A stretch of 64,000 bases of DNA. It comes from JAGVPT01 sp963827085 (GTDB lineage Bacteria > Bacteroidota > Ignavibacteria > UBA10030 > UBA8401). The stretch lies in NCBI GenBank assembly GCA_963827085.1, contig CAWGZY010000001.1:372001-436000 (forward strand), written 5' to 3'. Under the pieces are notes generated by a model. That model saw only the letters and a list, made by a program, of their open reading frames with translations. It had not been told where the DNA came from and made no database searches. The first letter of the stretch is position 1; each line of letters starts with the position of its first letter. Below, in pieces: positions 16,927 through 26,389 of the stretch. The position numbers were made by a program, and so were the translations under genes.

Positions 16927-18330
16927 ATGAAACTACTACTTCAGTTTGGCTTAATTGCCGTCGTTCTGGCCGCAATCAGTACTACGGGTTTTGAATGTGC
17001 ATCATCGGAAATGACGAGCGCAAAGCTATACATACAGCGTAAAGAGTATGACAATGCAAAGGCGCAGCTTCTTAAAGAAATCGCAAAGAATCCGAAGAAT
17101 GAGGAGGCGTATTACCTGCTCGGCAAGGAAATTCAGTACACGCAGGGAGATTACAGAGGCATGAAAGTATCTTTCGACAGTGCATTGGCGATTGCTCCAA
17201 CGCATAAGAAAGAGATTCAGTTGATGACGGTGAGCGCATGGGGAAAACTATACAACCAGGGAGTCGACGAGATTAATAGGGCAATCGACACGGCTTCCTA
17301 TCTGGAGAAGGCAATCGTCACATTCTCAACAGCGGTTGCGGTGCTCCCGGAAAGCCTAATGACGCGCCGCACTCTCGGGCTGGCGTATCTGCGTAACGAT
17401 GATATGCCGAATGCAACAGCGCAATTCATCATTGCGTTTGAGCAGGGGAAAGACACCTTGTCCGCCAAACTTCTCGGACGAATTTATCTTGACAGCGGAA
17501 ATGTTCTAAAAACGCAGTTCCTGGCGGCTCATCGCGAAGAATATGAGTCGATGAAGAATTTGGCCAGCATCCATGAAAAAATAAAAACCGTGGACGTCAG
17601 CTATTTGCTGGGAGATTCCCTCATAAAAATCTCGAAGCCCCAAAAGCCCAAAAGAGGCGACACAAAGGAGACATGGAGAATTGAAAAATATCATTTGACC
17701 CTGTCTGTGGAAGATGGGCTCGTGACAAAATTGAAGTACGACGACGACAAGCCGTACACTCCTCAGATTGATTCGACCGAGTTCAAAGCTGCGATCGAGC
17801 AGTTTAATAAGGCAGTGGCTGTAATGAAAAAAGCACAAGCGTTGTTCCCGGGAGACCCCGACATTTCCGATTTTTTGATGAAGGGGTACATCGGAGCGCA
17901 GCGAGAGGAAGAAGCCCGCACGCTTCTTATGGAACGGGTAAAGAAATATCCCGACAGCAAGATCGACCACTACAATCTTGGCGTCTTTTTGCTGAAAGAC
18001 TCAGCATTCTCCGACGCGATAACAGAGTTCAAAACGGCGTTGATTCTTGATTCCACGTTTTCCGACGCTCTGTATAATATTGCCGCCACGTACGTCAACT
18101 GGGGCGTTGTGGAGCAGGCGAAGCTGAAAGCCGCAGGAAAGGACGATGATGTGTCCTACAAAGAGAGATACAGGATGGCTCTTCCCTATCTCGAGAATGT
18201 GGTTGTCATGAAGAAGAATGATGTGCTGATGTGGGAATTGTTGGGACAGGTGTACGCGAACTTGAACATGAAGGAAAAGGCCCTCCAGGCGTACGACAAG
18301 GCTGATGCAATCCGGCAAGGGAAAAATTGA
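16927..18330 (+). CDS. Exported TPR-repeat protein
   Basis: No specific function recognised. A signal peptide (MKLLLQFGLIAVVLAAISTTGF) ends at ECAS, where the Cys could be lipidated. The rest of the 467 residues is made of TPR-like helix pairs: KLYIQRKEYDNAKAQLLKEI, EEAYYLLGKEIQYTQGDYRG, VDHY-type repeats near the end (DHYNLGVFLLKDSAFSDAI, SDALYNIAATYVNWGVVEQA, LMWELLGQVYANLNMKEKAL). A basic/proline patch (KISKPQKPKRGDTKE) interrupts the middle. A role as a periplasmic or outer-membrane scaffold is inferred. AAGGA precedes the ATG. The DUF3467 gene follows 79 nt downstream. Confidence 0.85.
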   Translation: MKLLLQFGLIAVVLAAISTTGFECASSEMTSAKLYIQRKEYDNAKAQLLKEIAKNPKNEEAYYLLGKEIQYTQGDYRGMKVSFDSALAIAPTHKKEIQLMTVSAWGKLYNQGVDEINRAIDTASYLEKAIVTFSTAVAVLPESLMTRRTLGLAYLRNDDMPNATAQFIIAFEQGKDTLSAKLLGRIYLDSGNVLKTQFLAAHREEYESMKNLASIHEKIKTVDVSYLLGDSLIKISKPQKPKRGDTKETWRIEKYHLTLSVEDGLVTKLKYDDDKPYTPQIDSTEFKAAIEQFNKAVAVMKKAQALFPGDPDISDFLMKGYIGAQREEEARTLLMERVKKYPDSKIDHYNLGVFLLKDSAFSDAITEFKTALILDSTFSDALYNIAATYVNWGVVEQAKLKAAGKDDDVSYKERYRMALPYLENVVVMKKNDVLMWELLGQVYANLNMKEKALQAYDKADAIRQGKN

Positions 18331-18409
18331 TTGAATAATGAGCAGAGGCTTCTGAAGAGCCCCAAATCATGAGTAGCGACGACTCCATCGTTCACGAGAG
18401 GAGATGTTG

Positions 18410-18742
18410 ATGAGCAATCCACAGCCCCCGCAAGGGCAGCAGATTAATATCGAGTTGGGAGAAAAAGAAGCCGAAGGCATTTACTCAAATTTGGCAATCA
18501 TTACTCATTCTCCCGCTGAATTTGTCATCGACTTCACGCGGATATTGCCCGGCGTCCCAAAAGCGAAAGTATTCGCCCGAATTGTCATGACTCCGCAGCA
18601 CGGGCGGCTGCTTTTGAATGCCCTGAAGGACAATATTGAGAAGTACGAATCAAAATTTGGTGAGATTAAAATCTTAGGTGATGAACCGCCGACGCCCAAC
18701 TTCGGCTTTCAACTTCCCACCAAAGAAGAGAAAATACACTGA
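18410..18742 (+). CDS. DUF3467 family protein
   Basis: Small cytoplasmic protein of unknown function, 110 residues. A flexible Pro/Gln N-terminus (MSNPQPPQGQQ) is followed by the DUF3467 core INIELGEKEAEGIYSNLAII, EFVIDFTRILPGVPKAKVFARIVMTP and a C-terminal helix LLLNALKDNIEKYE. Two ATGs are in frame. The second (18410) is correctly spaced from GAGGAG, while the first lies directly on it, so I chose the second. The family is widespread in Bacteroidetes and deltaproteobacteria. A hairpin follows the gene. Confidence 0.9.
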   Translation: MSNPQPPQGQQINIELGEKEAEGIYSNLAIITHSPAEFVIDFTRILPGVPKAKVFARIVMTPQHGRLLLNALKDNIEKYESKFGEIKILGDEPPTPNFGFQLPTKEEKIH

Positions 18743-18757
18743 TCGTTGCATTTCAAG

Positions 18758-18792
18758 AAGTGCCGGACGCTGAATGCCGGTGGCCGGCACTT
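18758..18792 (+). terminator. Hairpin, probable terminator of the DUF3467 transcript
   Basis: AAGTGCCGG (18758-18766) pairs with CCGGCACTT (18784-18792), followed by TACCTTTT rather than a clean T-run. An internal GCCGG/CCGGC pairing is also possible. Confidence 0.55.
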
Positions 18793-18948
18793 TACCTTTT
18801 CGTGGCCTACACGCCATATATGACGCACGTCAACATTTGCTGAGTGCGGGCAATTTACATTAAAGACAGATCAGGTATTTCAGTAAAAGGACTGTAGCCT
18901 TCCCACGCCGAAAATCGCTTGTGGTATCATTTTAGTCAGGAGGACTGT

Positions 18949-21225
18949 ATGAGGTTTCTCTCCCGGATGAAAACAGAAAAGTCGAGAATCGTTTTGTTTT
19001 TGCTTCTTCTCCTCACCCTTCCGTTTTCGTATCAATGCGTGAAATCGCCGCTAGCCCCAAAAGCGCCGCAGTGGCAAATTCCTCTGAATATCGGGCTCAT
19101 CGACCGCACCTACACGTTTGAGCAAATGATTCAGAAGGACCCAAAATTTATCGTAGATTCATCATCGGGAAGTATCGTTTACCGTCCATCATCGCTTGTG
19201 AATCAGCCTACGCCGATTACTCTTCCTGAATTGACTCCGACTCCGAGTTCCGTAGCAAATAAACTTGGGCTCGTACCCGCGAGCATTCCAGCGATTCCCG
19301 TTGTCAATGTGACATTCAAAGATATGTTCGGAATCGACCCGCCCACCGGTCCATATCCAGGTCCGGATGCATCGGCTCAGATAAACAACAACATTGCAAA
19401 TCCGAACCAGCCGTACGATTATGTCGTTTTCGCGAACGGCCGGATGGTGCTGACCATTACAAACACATTTCCGTTTGCGATAATTTTCCAAAGTCCTGGC
19501 GTTGAATTGATTAACACCGATCAAGGGCAAAACGTCGTAGCGACCTTCGCTTTTTCTTCTCCCATTCCTGCGGGCCAAAGTGCTTCTAGCTCTTCTGTTG
19601 TTTCAGGGGAACTGATGAGCGCAAATTTGAAAATGAGCTTCACTGTTCAAACTTCGGGAATCACAGGGCAGACGATTACTTCGACCGAAGGTCTGAAGGC
19701 GCAATTGAGTATTGACGGCGGGACAGTAGGTTCGACGGCCACATTACAGAGCGCGCTGGTCCAGTTGAGTTCAGATTATCCTGTTGCGAGCATACCCGAT
19801 TCGGCGGTTCAGCTTGTCGATGATTCTACAGGAATCAAACGAGCCGAATTCAGCGACGGAAAATTTCAGATCAAAATTACTAATGGTATAGCAACGAGTG
19901 TTGTCGTCGGTTTTAAGCTGAACGAATTTGTCAACAGGCTCACCGGTCAGCCTTTCATTTTAAAGAACGATGCCACCGGCGACGTCACCGGAATCGTACC
20001 GGCGAATGGTACGTTCATTCAAACTGTCAACATGAGCGATTATGCCATCCAATCCCAGCACGATACGGTGATTGGAGGGAGAGCCGATACACTCTCGACG
20101 ACGAACGTTCACTTCTCTATCAACATCAAAACCTTGGGGGCAACCGGAGGCAACAAGGTTTTGATTTCAAAGGATGACTCGGTCCGTGTCGATGTGACGC
20201 CCCTCAATAATAACCAGAGTCCGCCCAGGAAGACGTACGTTCTGAGCAAAGTTGTCGGGAAACTAAAACCGACTGTGGTTCCTATCAACGAGACTGTCGA
20301 CGCTTCGATCGGGGATATTGGGAAGTATTTTACGGCAGATAGCGTCAAGTTTGACTCCGTTTCCATAACGCTCAAGATCCTAAGCAAGGGATCGTTTCCG
20401 ACTGACTTGTCGATGAAGGTCACAGGATTGGACAATAATGGTAATCCGGGTAGCGCGACGCTCACCGCGCAAGAAATTGCACCGGGCGGCGGGTTGACGA
20501 ATGTACTGCGCATCAATCCGGGGCAGGAAAAGGACATTGTCTTTGACAAAGCTACAAGCGTTGCCGGTAATGGCATCGATCAGTTCCTCTCGAGCTTTTT
20601 CAACAACGGGAACAGCCTTCCCTCGAAGCTGATCGTTACAGGGCAAGCTGTCATTGACCCTGCATCGTATTATCAATATCCGGACAGCACGGGGACGGTG
20701 GAAGTGGGGGACAGCGTTTATACCTCGTTGGAATTTACATTCCCGGTTACCATCGGTATTATCAACGGAACTTTTCTCGACACCGTTGTCATTTCGGATA
20801 CTTCGGGAAACAAAATCGACAAGAAAAGTCTTACGCAAATCGACAGCGGGAATGTCATTTTTACGATATTAAATGGATTTCCCCTCCAGGTTTCCGTCGG
20901 CTCGAAACTATTGCCGGGGCGTGCGTACAATCAATCGATTCCGGATACGATTGTGCTCCTTTCGTTGCCTAAAGTTGGAGTGATACAGGCGGACAGTGCT
21001 CGCTATGCTTCCAACCCCGGATCACCCATCGGATTAACGGGAACGGTCATCAGTCTGGACACAGCCGATGTTGATAAAATAAACCCCGCGAACTTCATCG
21101 CCCTGAAAATAAAACTGAACACTTCTGGAAGCAACCAGCCGGTTGAGTTTAAGCAAAGTTACTATGTGACGCTGAAGGCCTTTGTCAGCGTGGTCTATAA
21201 CGTCAATTTTGACAAACTTAAATAA
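18949..21225 (+). CDS. Large surface or periplasmic lipoprotein, beta-rich
   Basis: Function unknown. I start at the ATG at 18949 because AGGAGG lies just ahead of it. The signal peptide of this 758-residue protein ends in a lipobox (LPFSYQC). After a Pro-rich spacer (KSPLAPKAPQ) it is almost entirely beta-type sequence rich in Thr, Ser, Val, Asn and Gly, with phrases such as VVFANGRMVLTITNTFPFAI and VIFTILNGFPLQVSVGSK recurring at long intervals (a TITNxFPFAI / TILNGFPLQV pair), which suggests repeated beta-sandwich domains. No Cys after the lipobox. It is 38 nt upstream of an outer-membrane barrel gene, so the two may act together at the cell surface. Confidence 0.75.
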   Translation: MRFLSRMKTEKSRIVLFLLLLLTLPFSYQCVKSPLAPKAPQWQIPLNIGLIDRTYTFEQMIQKDPKFIVDSSSGSIVYRPSSLVNQPTPITLPELTPTPSSVANKLGLVPASIPAIPVVNVTFKDMFGIDPPTGPYPGPDASAQINNNIANPNQPYDYVVFANGRMVLTITNTFPFAIIFQSPGVELINTDQGQNVVATFAFSSPIPAGQSASSSSVVSGELMSANLKMSFTVQTSGITGQTITSTEGLKAQLSIDGGTVGSTATLQSALVQLSSDYPVASIPDSAVQLVDDSTGIKRAEFSDGKFQIKITNGIATSVVVGFKLNEFVNRLTGQPFILKNDATGDVTGIVPANGTFIQTVNMSDYAIQSQHDTVIGGRADTLSTTNVHFSINIKTLGATGGNKVLISKDDSVRVDVTPLNNNQSPPRKTYVLSKVVGKLKPTVVPINETVDASIGDIGKYFTADSVKFDSVSITLKILSKGSFPTDLSMKVTGLDNNGNPGSATLTAQEIAPGGGLTNVLRINPGQEKDIVFDKATSVAGNGIDQFLSSFFNNGNSLPSKLIVTGQAVIDPASYYQYPDSTGTVEVGDSVYTSLEFTFPVTIGIINGTFLDTVVISDTSGNKIDKKSLTQIDSGNVIFTILNGFPLQVSVGSKLLPGRAYNQSIPDTIVLLSLPKVGVIQADSARYASNPGSPIGLTGTVISLDTADVDKINPANFIALKIKLNTSGSNQPVEFKQSYYVTLKAFVSVVYNVNFDKLK

Positions 21226-21263
21226 TCACACTACTCATGAACAATGATTCAAAGGAGACAACA

Positions 21264-22769
21264 ATGAACAGCGTTAATGAGCAACGACACTTTACCAGCG
21301 TGATGATCGCTGTGGTGTTGGGTGTGGTTATTGCAAACACATCGAACGCCGGCAATGACCTCTTCTCCGGGCGCACGATCGGAATGGCAAGAACTTTTAC
21401 CGCTTCCTCGCGCGGGTTGGATGCGATCGGTCTTAACCCTGCGAACCTTGCGCTCGACGACCGCGGCAGCGACGCCACTTTTGAGATTGCCCCATTCAGC
21501 GGGATCGGCTTTTTTGCAGGGAGCGATTTTATCAATTACAAGATTTACCAGGATGACTTCACTGGAGTCGATAGCATCGGTGCGAACGGCCAACCGACCG
21601 GCGTCAGGGTCGGGAAATTTCTCTCCCAATCCGACAAGAATGAAATTCTGGGTTTGTTTCCCGGCGGGATTTCGCATACGCAGGCTAATTTTGGCGTCAC
21701 GGAACTCGGATTTACCGCTCAAGGGGCAACGTTCGGAGGTATTGGCTTTTCGGTGAGTGACCAGGTTGCCATGAACCTTGACCTCCCCGAAGGATATTTG
21801 AAAATGGCTCTGGACGCTTTTCCCGCGACGGGGGGCGCGTACACCCTTGACAATACTTCTATAAAAGCGTCCTGGCTCCGGAACTACAATCTTTCGTATG
21901 CGCGCATGGTGCCCATAGATGTCAAGTGGATAAAGAATGTTGCGGTTGGTATCGGAATAAAATATGTCCAGGGCTTCGGTTACACTGGAACGGATCATTA
22001 TACCGGAAATATTCAAATAGTTCCCACCTATAAGCCCACGACCTCTGGAAATGATAGTGTTTTATATTCCGAGCCAATTTCCGGAAATGCCAATTTTCTC
22101 CAGCGTGAGTCGAATGCCAACTTTGTTTCGATCGATACAGGGCATGTAAGCCTTAAGCATTCCAATTTTTCTGATTTCTTCAGCAAACCCGCCGGCACCG
22201 GACTCGGTCTTGATCTTGGCATATCCGGCGAAGTTTTTCAAGCCTTGCGTGTTGGTGTGAGTGTTACCGATATTGGAAAAATAACTTGGAATCAAAATAC
22301 GAAAGTTATTACAGAGAACGGCAGTTTCTCAATTTCGGATTACCTACAAAAGGATTCTTTGAATAACGCGTTTAAAGGTCAAACGCGAGACACCACTTCG
22401 TTTAAGACGAGTCTTCCGACCGCTCTGCACATCGGCGGAGCGCTTCAGCTCGACAAAGCTCCTTTTATTTCGTATTTCCCCGGCCAGCTTCTTATTGCTG
22501 CGGACCTCAATGTCGGGTTCAACAATGAGCCGGGAAATACCACAATCCCCCGCTTTTCACTGGGCACGGAATACCGTCCTGTCGAAGCATTCCCGATTCG
22601 AACCGGGATTTCTTTCGGTGGCCGGGAAGGGTTTTACTGGTCGATTGGAATAGGGATTAACACACCGATGTGGGATTTAGACCTTGGGACAGAGAGCATC
22701 TCCCTTATTACAAATCCGAACAGTTTCCGCGACGCCTCGTTTACCTTGGGAATGCGATTTAGGATTTGA
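21264..22769 (+). CDS. Outer-membrane beta-barrel protein (DUF5723/PorV-like)
   Basis: Predicted outer-membrane barrel of 501 residues, chosen from the ATG at 21264 with AAGGAG upstream. A signal peptide ends near TSNAGND. The mature start LFSGRTIGMARTFTASSRGLDAIGLNPANLAL (shown here in its key elements: GMARTF, GLDAIGLNPANLAL) is the hallmark of this FadL/PorV-related group in Bacteroidetes, and the last residues are alternating polar/aromatic ending in FRI, a typical barrel terminal strand. It is probably co-transcribed with the large lipoprotein before it and followed by a strong terminator. Confidence 0.8.
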   Translation: MNSVNEQRHFTSVMIAVVLGVVIANTSNAGNDLFSGRTIGMARTFTASSRGLDAIGLNPANLALDDRGSDATFEIAPFSGIGFFAGSDFINYKIYQDDFTGVDSIGANGQPTGVRVGKFLSQSDKNEILGLFPGGISHTQANFGVTELGFTAQGATFGGIGFSVSDQVAMNLDLPEGYLKMALDAFPATGGAYTLDNTSIKASWLRNYNLSYARMVPIDVKWIKNVAVGIGIKYVQGFGYTGTDHYTGNIQIVPTYKPTTSGNDSVLYSEPISGNANFLQRESNANFVSIDTGHVSLKHSNFSDFFSKPAGTGLGLDLGISGEVFQALRVGVSVTDIGKITWNQNTKVITENGSFSISDYLQKDSLNNAFKGQTRDTTSFKTSLPTALHIGGALQLDKAPFISYFPGQLLIAADLNVGFNNEPGNTTIPRFSLGTEYRPVEAFPIRTGISFGGREGFYWSIGIGINTPMWDLDLGTESISLITNPNSFRDASFTLGMRFRI

Positions 22770-22791
22770 CGCTTCAAGTTTCTCAAAACAG

Positions 22792-22827
22792 AAAGGCCCG
22801 TCCTGCATTGCCGGATGGGCCTTTTTA
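22792..22827 (+). terminator. Rho-independent terminator after the barrel gene
   Basis: AGGCCCGTCC-type arm (from 22794) pairs with GGATGGGCCT and is followed by TTTTTATT. Could act on both strands, as hslU converges on it. Confidence 0.85.
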
Positions 22828-22835
22828 TTAGTCGG

Positions 22836-22917
22836 AGATGTCGGACAGCTTTTGGCTTTAACTGAGGTAAAATTGAATCATGCAAGATACTATTAGTGAA
22901 AAAGATGTCCGACATCT
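22836..22917. repeat. TIR-bounded short element, copy 1
   Basis: AGATGTCGGACA (22836-22847) and TGTCCGACATCT (22906-22917) are exact inverted repeats 82 nt apart end to end. The same termini bound a 78-nt stretch at 29999-30076. The internal sequences differ. Looks like a MITE or a REP-like doublet. Confidence 0.8.
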
Positions 22918-22932
22918 GCGGAACAAATGGCG

Positions 22933-24363
22933 TCACAATATGAACCTGCTCAGGTCTTTATCCCTTACGATGGTATTAAGTTTCTCTTCGACCATTTCCT
23001 TCGTGATGGCCAATTTCGTCGCTGAAATTTTTTCCGGAGCTTCGAAGAGAATTTCTTCCAGGAGCGATGTCATAATTGTGTGAAGCCGCCGGGCGCCGAT
23101 GTTTTCCACTTCTTCGTTCACCTGAGTTGCGATACGCGCAATCGCCCGGATCGCGTCGTCAGAAAATTCGATCTCGATCCCGTCAGTCCTCAGCAGGGCA
23201 GTGTATTGCTTGATGAGTGCGTTCTGCGGCAGTGTGAGTATTTTGACGAAATCTTCTTCCGTCAGGCTTTTTAATTCGACACGAATCGGGAACCGGCCTT
23301 GCAGTTCGGGAATCAGGTCGGACGGCTTGGAAACATGAAATGCGCCTGAAGCGATGAACAGCACGTGGTCTGTGCGGACCATGCCGTACTTGGTCGCGAC
23401 CGTTGACCCTTCAACAATAGGAAGCAAATCGCGCTGGACGCCTTCACGTGAAACATCGGGGCCGTTCATCGCACCCCGATTCCCTGCGATCTTGTCCACC
23501 TCGTCTAAAAAGACGATGCCCGAGTTTTCGACCCTGTGGATTGCGTCCTTCACCGCGGCGTCCTGGTCGATGAGTTTTTGTGCCTCTTCCTGGACGAGTA
23601 TTTTCTTCGCGTCCGCAATCGAGAGCTTCCTCTTTTTCATTTTCTTCGGCATCAGATTGCCGAATACGTCCTGCAGGTTTACGCCAATTTCTTCCAGATT
23701 CATCGGCCCGAGGATTTGCATGGCAGGGAACTGATCGCTCGGCACATCAAGCTCGATGATCCTGTCGTCGAGCTGTCCGGCCTTGATTTTCTCCCTGAAT
23801 CGTTCGCGGGTTTTTTCGTTCAGTTCTTCGTCGGACGGCGCCTCGGCGGCAGTATTCGCATCGGTCTTTGATTTGCGGACAGAGGGAATGAGGATATCGA
23901 GAATTCGCTCTTCGGCAAGACGCTCTGCTTTTTCCTGCACTTCTCCGGTTCTCTCAGATTTCACCATCACGACGGCGAGCTCGGTTAAGTCCCGGATCAT
24001 GGAATCGACGTCGCGTCCGACATACCCGACTTCAGTGAACTTTGACGCTTCGACTTTGATAAAAGGCGCATTCGATAGTTTCGCCAGCCTCCTCGCGATC
24101 TCTGTTTTCCCCACTCCCGTGGGCCCGATCAAAATAATATTGTTGGGCATAATCTCTTCGCGGAGATTTTCCGGCACCTGAAGGCGGCGCCAGCGATTCC
24201 GGAGAGCGATTGCTACCGATTTTTTCGCTTCGTGCTGGCCGATGACGTACTTGTCCAGCTCGCGAACGATCTGCGTGGGTGTCAGTTCGTCCGAGCCTTT
24301 TCGGCTGTCGGCGCGTCCTCCTGTGAAGGGTTGAGATTTTTCCGTTGTGCTGAGTGTTTTCAT
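22933..24363 (-). CDS. hslU: HslU, ATPase of the HslVU protease
   Basis: AAA+ unfoldase that feeds substrates to HslV. At 476 residues it has the N-domain TPTQIVRELDKYVIGQHEAK, Walker A GPTGVGKTEIARRL, the pore loop GYVGRDVDSM, the intermediate I-domain (about 130-270), Walker B IVFLDEVDKIA, sensor elements VLFIASGAFHVSKPSDLIPELQGRFP, and the C-terminal DLSRFIL tail that docks into HslV. It starts 4 nt after the hslV stop, which is the usual clpQY arrangement. The transcript ends near a short TIR element and a terminator. Confidence 0.97.
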   Translation of the reverse strand: MKTLSTTEKSQPFTGGRADSRKGSDELTPTQIVRELDKYVIGQHEAKKSVAIALRNRWRRLQVPENLREEIMPNNIILIGPTGVGKTEIARRLAKLSNAPFIKVEASKFTEVGYVGRDVDSMIRDLTELAVVMVKSERTGEVQEKAERLAEERILDILIPSVRKSKTDANTAAEAPSDEELNEKTRERFREKIKAGQLDDRIIELDVPSDQFPAMQILGPMNLEEIGVNLQDVFGNLMPKKMKKRKLSIADAKKILVQEEAQKLIDQDAAVKDAIHRVENSGIVFLDEVDKIAGNRGAMNGPDVSREGVQRDLLPIVEGSTVATKYGMVRTDHVLFIASGAFHVSKPSDLIPELQGRFPIRVELKSLTEEDFVKILTLPQNALIKQYTALLRTDGIEIEFSDDAIRAIARIATQVNEEVENIGARRLHTIMTSLLEEILFEAPEKISATKLAITKEMVEEKLNTIVRDKDLSRFIL

Positions 24364-24367
24364 CGGT

Positions 24368-24904
24368 TTACAATTCTTCGATTGAGATATTCTGGTTTGT
24401 ATAGATGCAAATTTCGGCGGCCGTTTTCAGCGATTGGACCACGATCTCTTTGGCTGAGAGTTTGGTATAGGCGACAAGCATCCTTGCGGCTGCAAGAGCA
24501 TAGGGACCTCCCGATCCAATAGCCACGATGCCGTCGTCCGGTGTAATGACATCCCCCGTTCCTGAAATGATGAACGCATGTTCCTTGTCCAGCACTCCGA
24601 TCATCGCCTCGAGGCGCCGCAGGTATTTGTCGGTCCGCCAGTCCTTTGCCAGTTCGACCGCAGAGCGTTCGAGGTGGCCTTGGTGCTTCTGGAGTTTTTC
24701 TTCGAACCGTTCCATCAAGGTGAATGCGTCTGCCGAAGCGCCGGCAAAGCCGACGAGGACTGAATTGTTGTACAAACGCTGAACTTTTTTGGCCGTATGT
24801 TTGACAACGGTCGCGCCGAGCGTCACTTGACCGTCGCTGCCGAGTGCGACTTTGCCGTCGCGTGCGAGGCCGATAATCGTCGTAGAATGAATGGTGTTGT
24901 CCAT
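24368..24904 (-). CDS. hslV: HslV, peptidase of the HslVU protease
   Basis: N-terminal-nucleophile threonine protease of the proteasome family, 178 residues. The core begins TTIIGLARDGKVALGSDGQVTLG, followed by KVQRLYNNSVLVGFAGASADAF and the GSGGPYALAAARML segment. The expected catalytic Thr is not at position 2. Seven residues (MDNTIHS) precede the Thr pair, so a short propeptide must be removed or an N-terminal extension tolerated, as in some Firmicute CodW proteins. The stop lies 4 nt from hslU, and rpoN ends 22 nt upstream of the start. Confidence 0.97.
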   Translation of the reverse strand: MDNTIHSTTIIGLARDGKVALGSDGQVTLGATVVKHTAKKVQRLYNNSVLVGFAGASADAFTLMERFEEKLQKHQGHLERSAVELAKDWRTDKYLRRLEAMIGVLDKEHAFIISGTGDVITPDDGIVAIGSGGPYALAAARMLVAYTKLSAKEIVVQSLKTAAEICIYTNQNISIEEL

Positions 24905-24926
24905 AGGATGTCCGAACGATAGGTGA

Positions 24927-26384
24927 TTAGGAAATTTTTCTCCGCAGACGCGCCACCGGAATCATCATCGACTCCCGGTATTTGGCAACCGTCCGTCGTG
25001 CGATATTGAAGCCTCTCTCATTCAGGATCTCCGCGATGCGGTCGTCGCTCAGCGGTTTGTGCGGGTCTTCCATTTCGAGGATCTCTTTGATGCGAAGCTT
25101 CACTTCTTTGTTTGAAACGTCCTCGCCGCTTTGCGTGCTGATGCCTTCGCTGAAAAAGTAGCGCAGTTCGTGGACGCCGAAATCGGTTTGAACATATTTC
25201 CCGTTCACGACGCGGCTGATCGTCGAAATATCCATCTTGATGACTGCGGCGATGTCTTTGTAGATCATCGGCTTCAGTCCGTCGCCGAACTCGAAAAACT
25301 GGCGCTGCTTGTCGACGATGGTGCGCATCACGCGCAGCATCGTATCACGCCGCTGGTAGATCGATGCGATGAACCATTTCGCCGCTTCAAACTTTTGCCG
25401 GATGAAGGTCTTCGTTTCGGCATTGACTCCGTTCTTTTTCTTCCGCGACATCATCTCTTTATAATCTTTGTTGATGCGCAGCGGCGGAATGTTCTTGTCG
25501 TTCAACTGGATGATGAACTCACCGTCCTCGAAGTGGACGAGAAAGTCGACAGTGATGTAGTTTTCCTGAGTTGAAATTTCTCCCTCGCCGGGCTTCGGGT
25601 TGAGATGAGAAATCACATCGAGAACCTCTTTCACCTCCTGGAGCGGGATCCCCAGAAGTTTTGACAGCTGTTCGAAATGTTTCTTGGTGAACTCGTCAAA
25701 ATATGTTTCGAGGATGACGCGGGCTAGTTTCTTCAGCCGCGGCTCAAATTCGCGTCCTTCGAGCTGCAACAGGAGGCATTCCTGAAGTGTTCTTGACCCG
25801 ATTCCCACAGGCTCGAGTCGTTGAACTCGCTTCAGAACAAGCTCCGCTTGCGGAACCGTCAATTGGAGACCGTGAGAAAGGTTGATGTCCTGGACGATGA
25901 GGCTCAAATCGCGGCGCAAGTAGCCGTCTTCGTCGATGTTGCCGATGATTTCATCCGCAAGGAGCATGCCGGTTTCGGTCAGGTCGACAAGCTGGAGCTG
26001 CGCCCTCAGCTTTTGCAAAAGCGGTTCGGGCGCGGACATCGGGATCTCGTCGCGCTCTTCATCATCCTGCTGGTTGCTGGCTTTCGGCGTATATGCATTC
26101 TCATCGTTCACGAAATCTTCAAAAGTGAACTCTTCGTCCTTCTCTTTTTTTGCTTCGGCTTCACCGTCCGTTGTTTCTTCGACCTCCGGAGCTTCGTTTT
26201 CGGCATCTTCCTGGGCAACTTCAATCTCGTCTTCCACGCCTTCTTCAAGCAGCGGATTCTGTTCCAATTCCGTTTTGATTCGCTGTTCGAGTGCTATGGT
26301 GGGGAGTTGAAGGAGCTTGAGGTACTGGATCTGCTGCGGTGTGAGTTTTTGAAGCAGCCGTTGCTGCTGTGAGATTTGTAGCAT
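24927..26384 (-). CDS. rpoN: RNA polymerase sigma-54 factor
   Basis: Sigma factor that directs RNA polymerase to -24/-12 promoters and needs enhancer-binding ATPases. The 485 residues contain the Q-rich region I (ISQQQRLLQKLTPQQIQYLKLL with LEQNPLLEE), a long acidic region II (about 56-110, with runs of E and D), the core-binding domain (DLTETGMLLADEIIGNIDEDGYL), and the C-terminal DNA-binding end with the RpoN box ARRTVAKYRE near residue 465. It sits between the DUF3109 gene (5 nt) and hslV, an unusual operon. No sigma-54 activator gene lies in the window. Confidence 0.97.
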   Translation of the reverse strand: MLQISQQQRLLQKLTPQQIQYLKLLQLPTIALEQRIKTELEQNPLLEEGVEDEIEVAQEDAENEAPEVEETTDGEAEAKKEKDEEFTFEDFVNDENAYTPKASNQQDDEERDEIPMSAPEPLLQKLRAQLQLVDLTETGMLLADEIIGNIDEDGYLRRDLSLIVQDINLSHGLQLTVPQAELVLKRVQRLEPVGIGSRTLQECLLLQLEGREFEPRLKKLARVILETYFDEFTKKHFEQLSKLLGIPLQEVKEVLDVISHLNPKPGEGEISTQENYITVDFLVHFEDGEFIIQLNDKNIPPLRINKDYKEMMSRKKKNGVNAETKTFIRQKFEAAKWFIASIYQRRDTMLRVMRTIVDKQRQFFEFGDGLKPMIYKDIAAVIKMDISTISRVVNGKYVQTDFGVHELRYFFSEGISTQSGEDVSNKEVKLRIKEILEMEDPHKPLSDDRIAEILNERGFNIARRTVAKYRESMMIPVARLRRKIS

Positions 26385-26389
26385 AAATC

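Noticed and set aside
25821..26372. A long open frame on the plus strand opposite rpoN
   Set aside because: Antisense to a well-conserved sigma-54 gene, with low-complexity hydrophobic/Phe-rich content that mirrors the acidic region. No family match.
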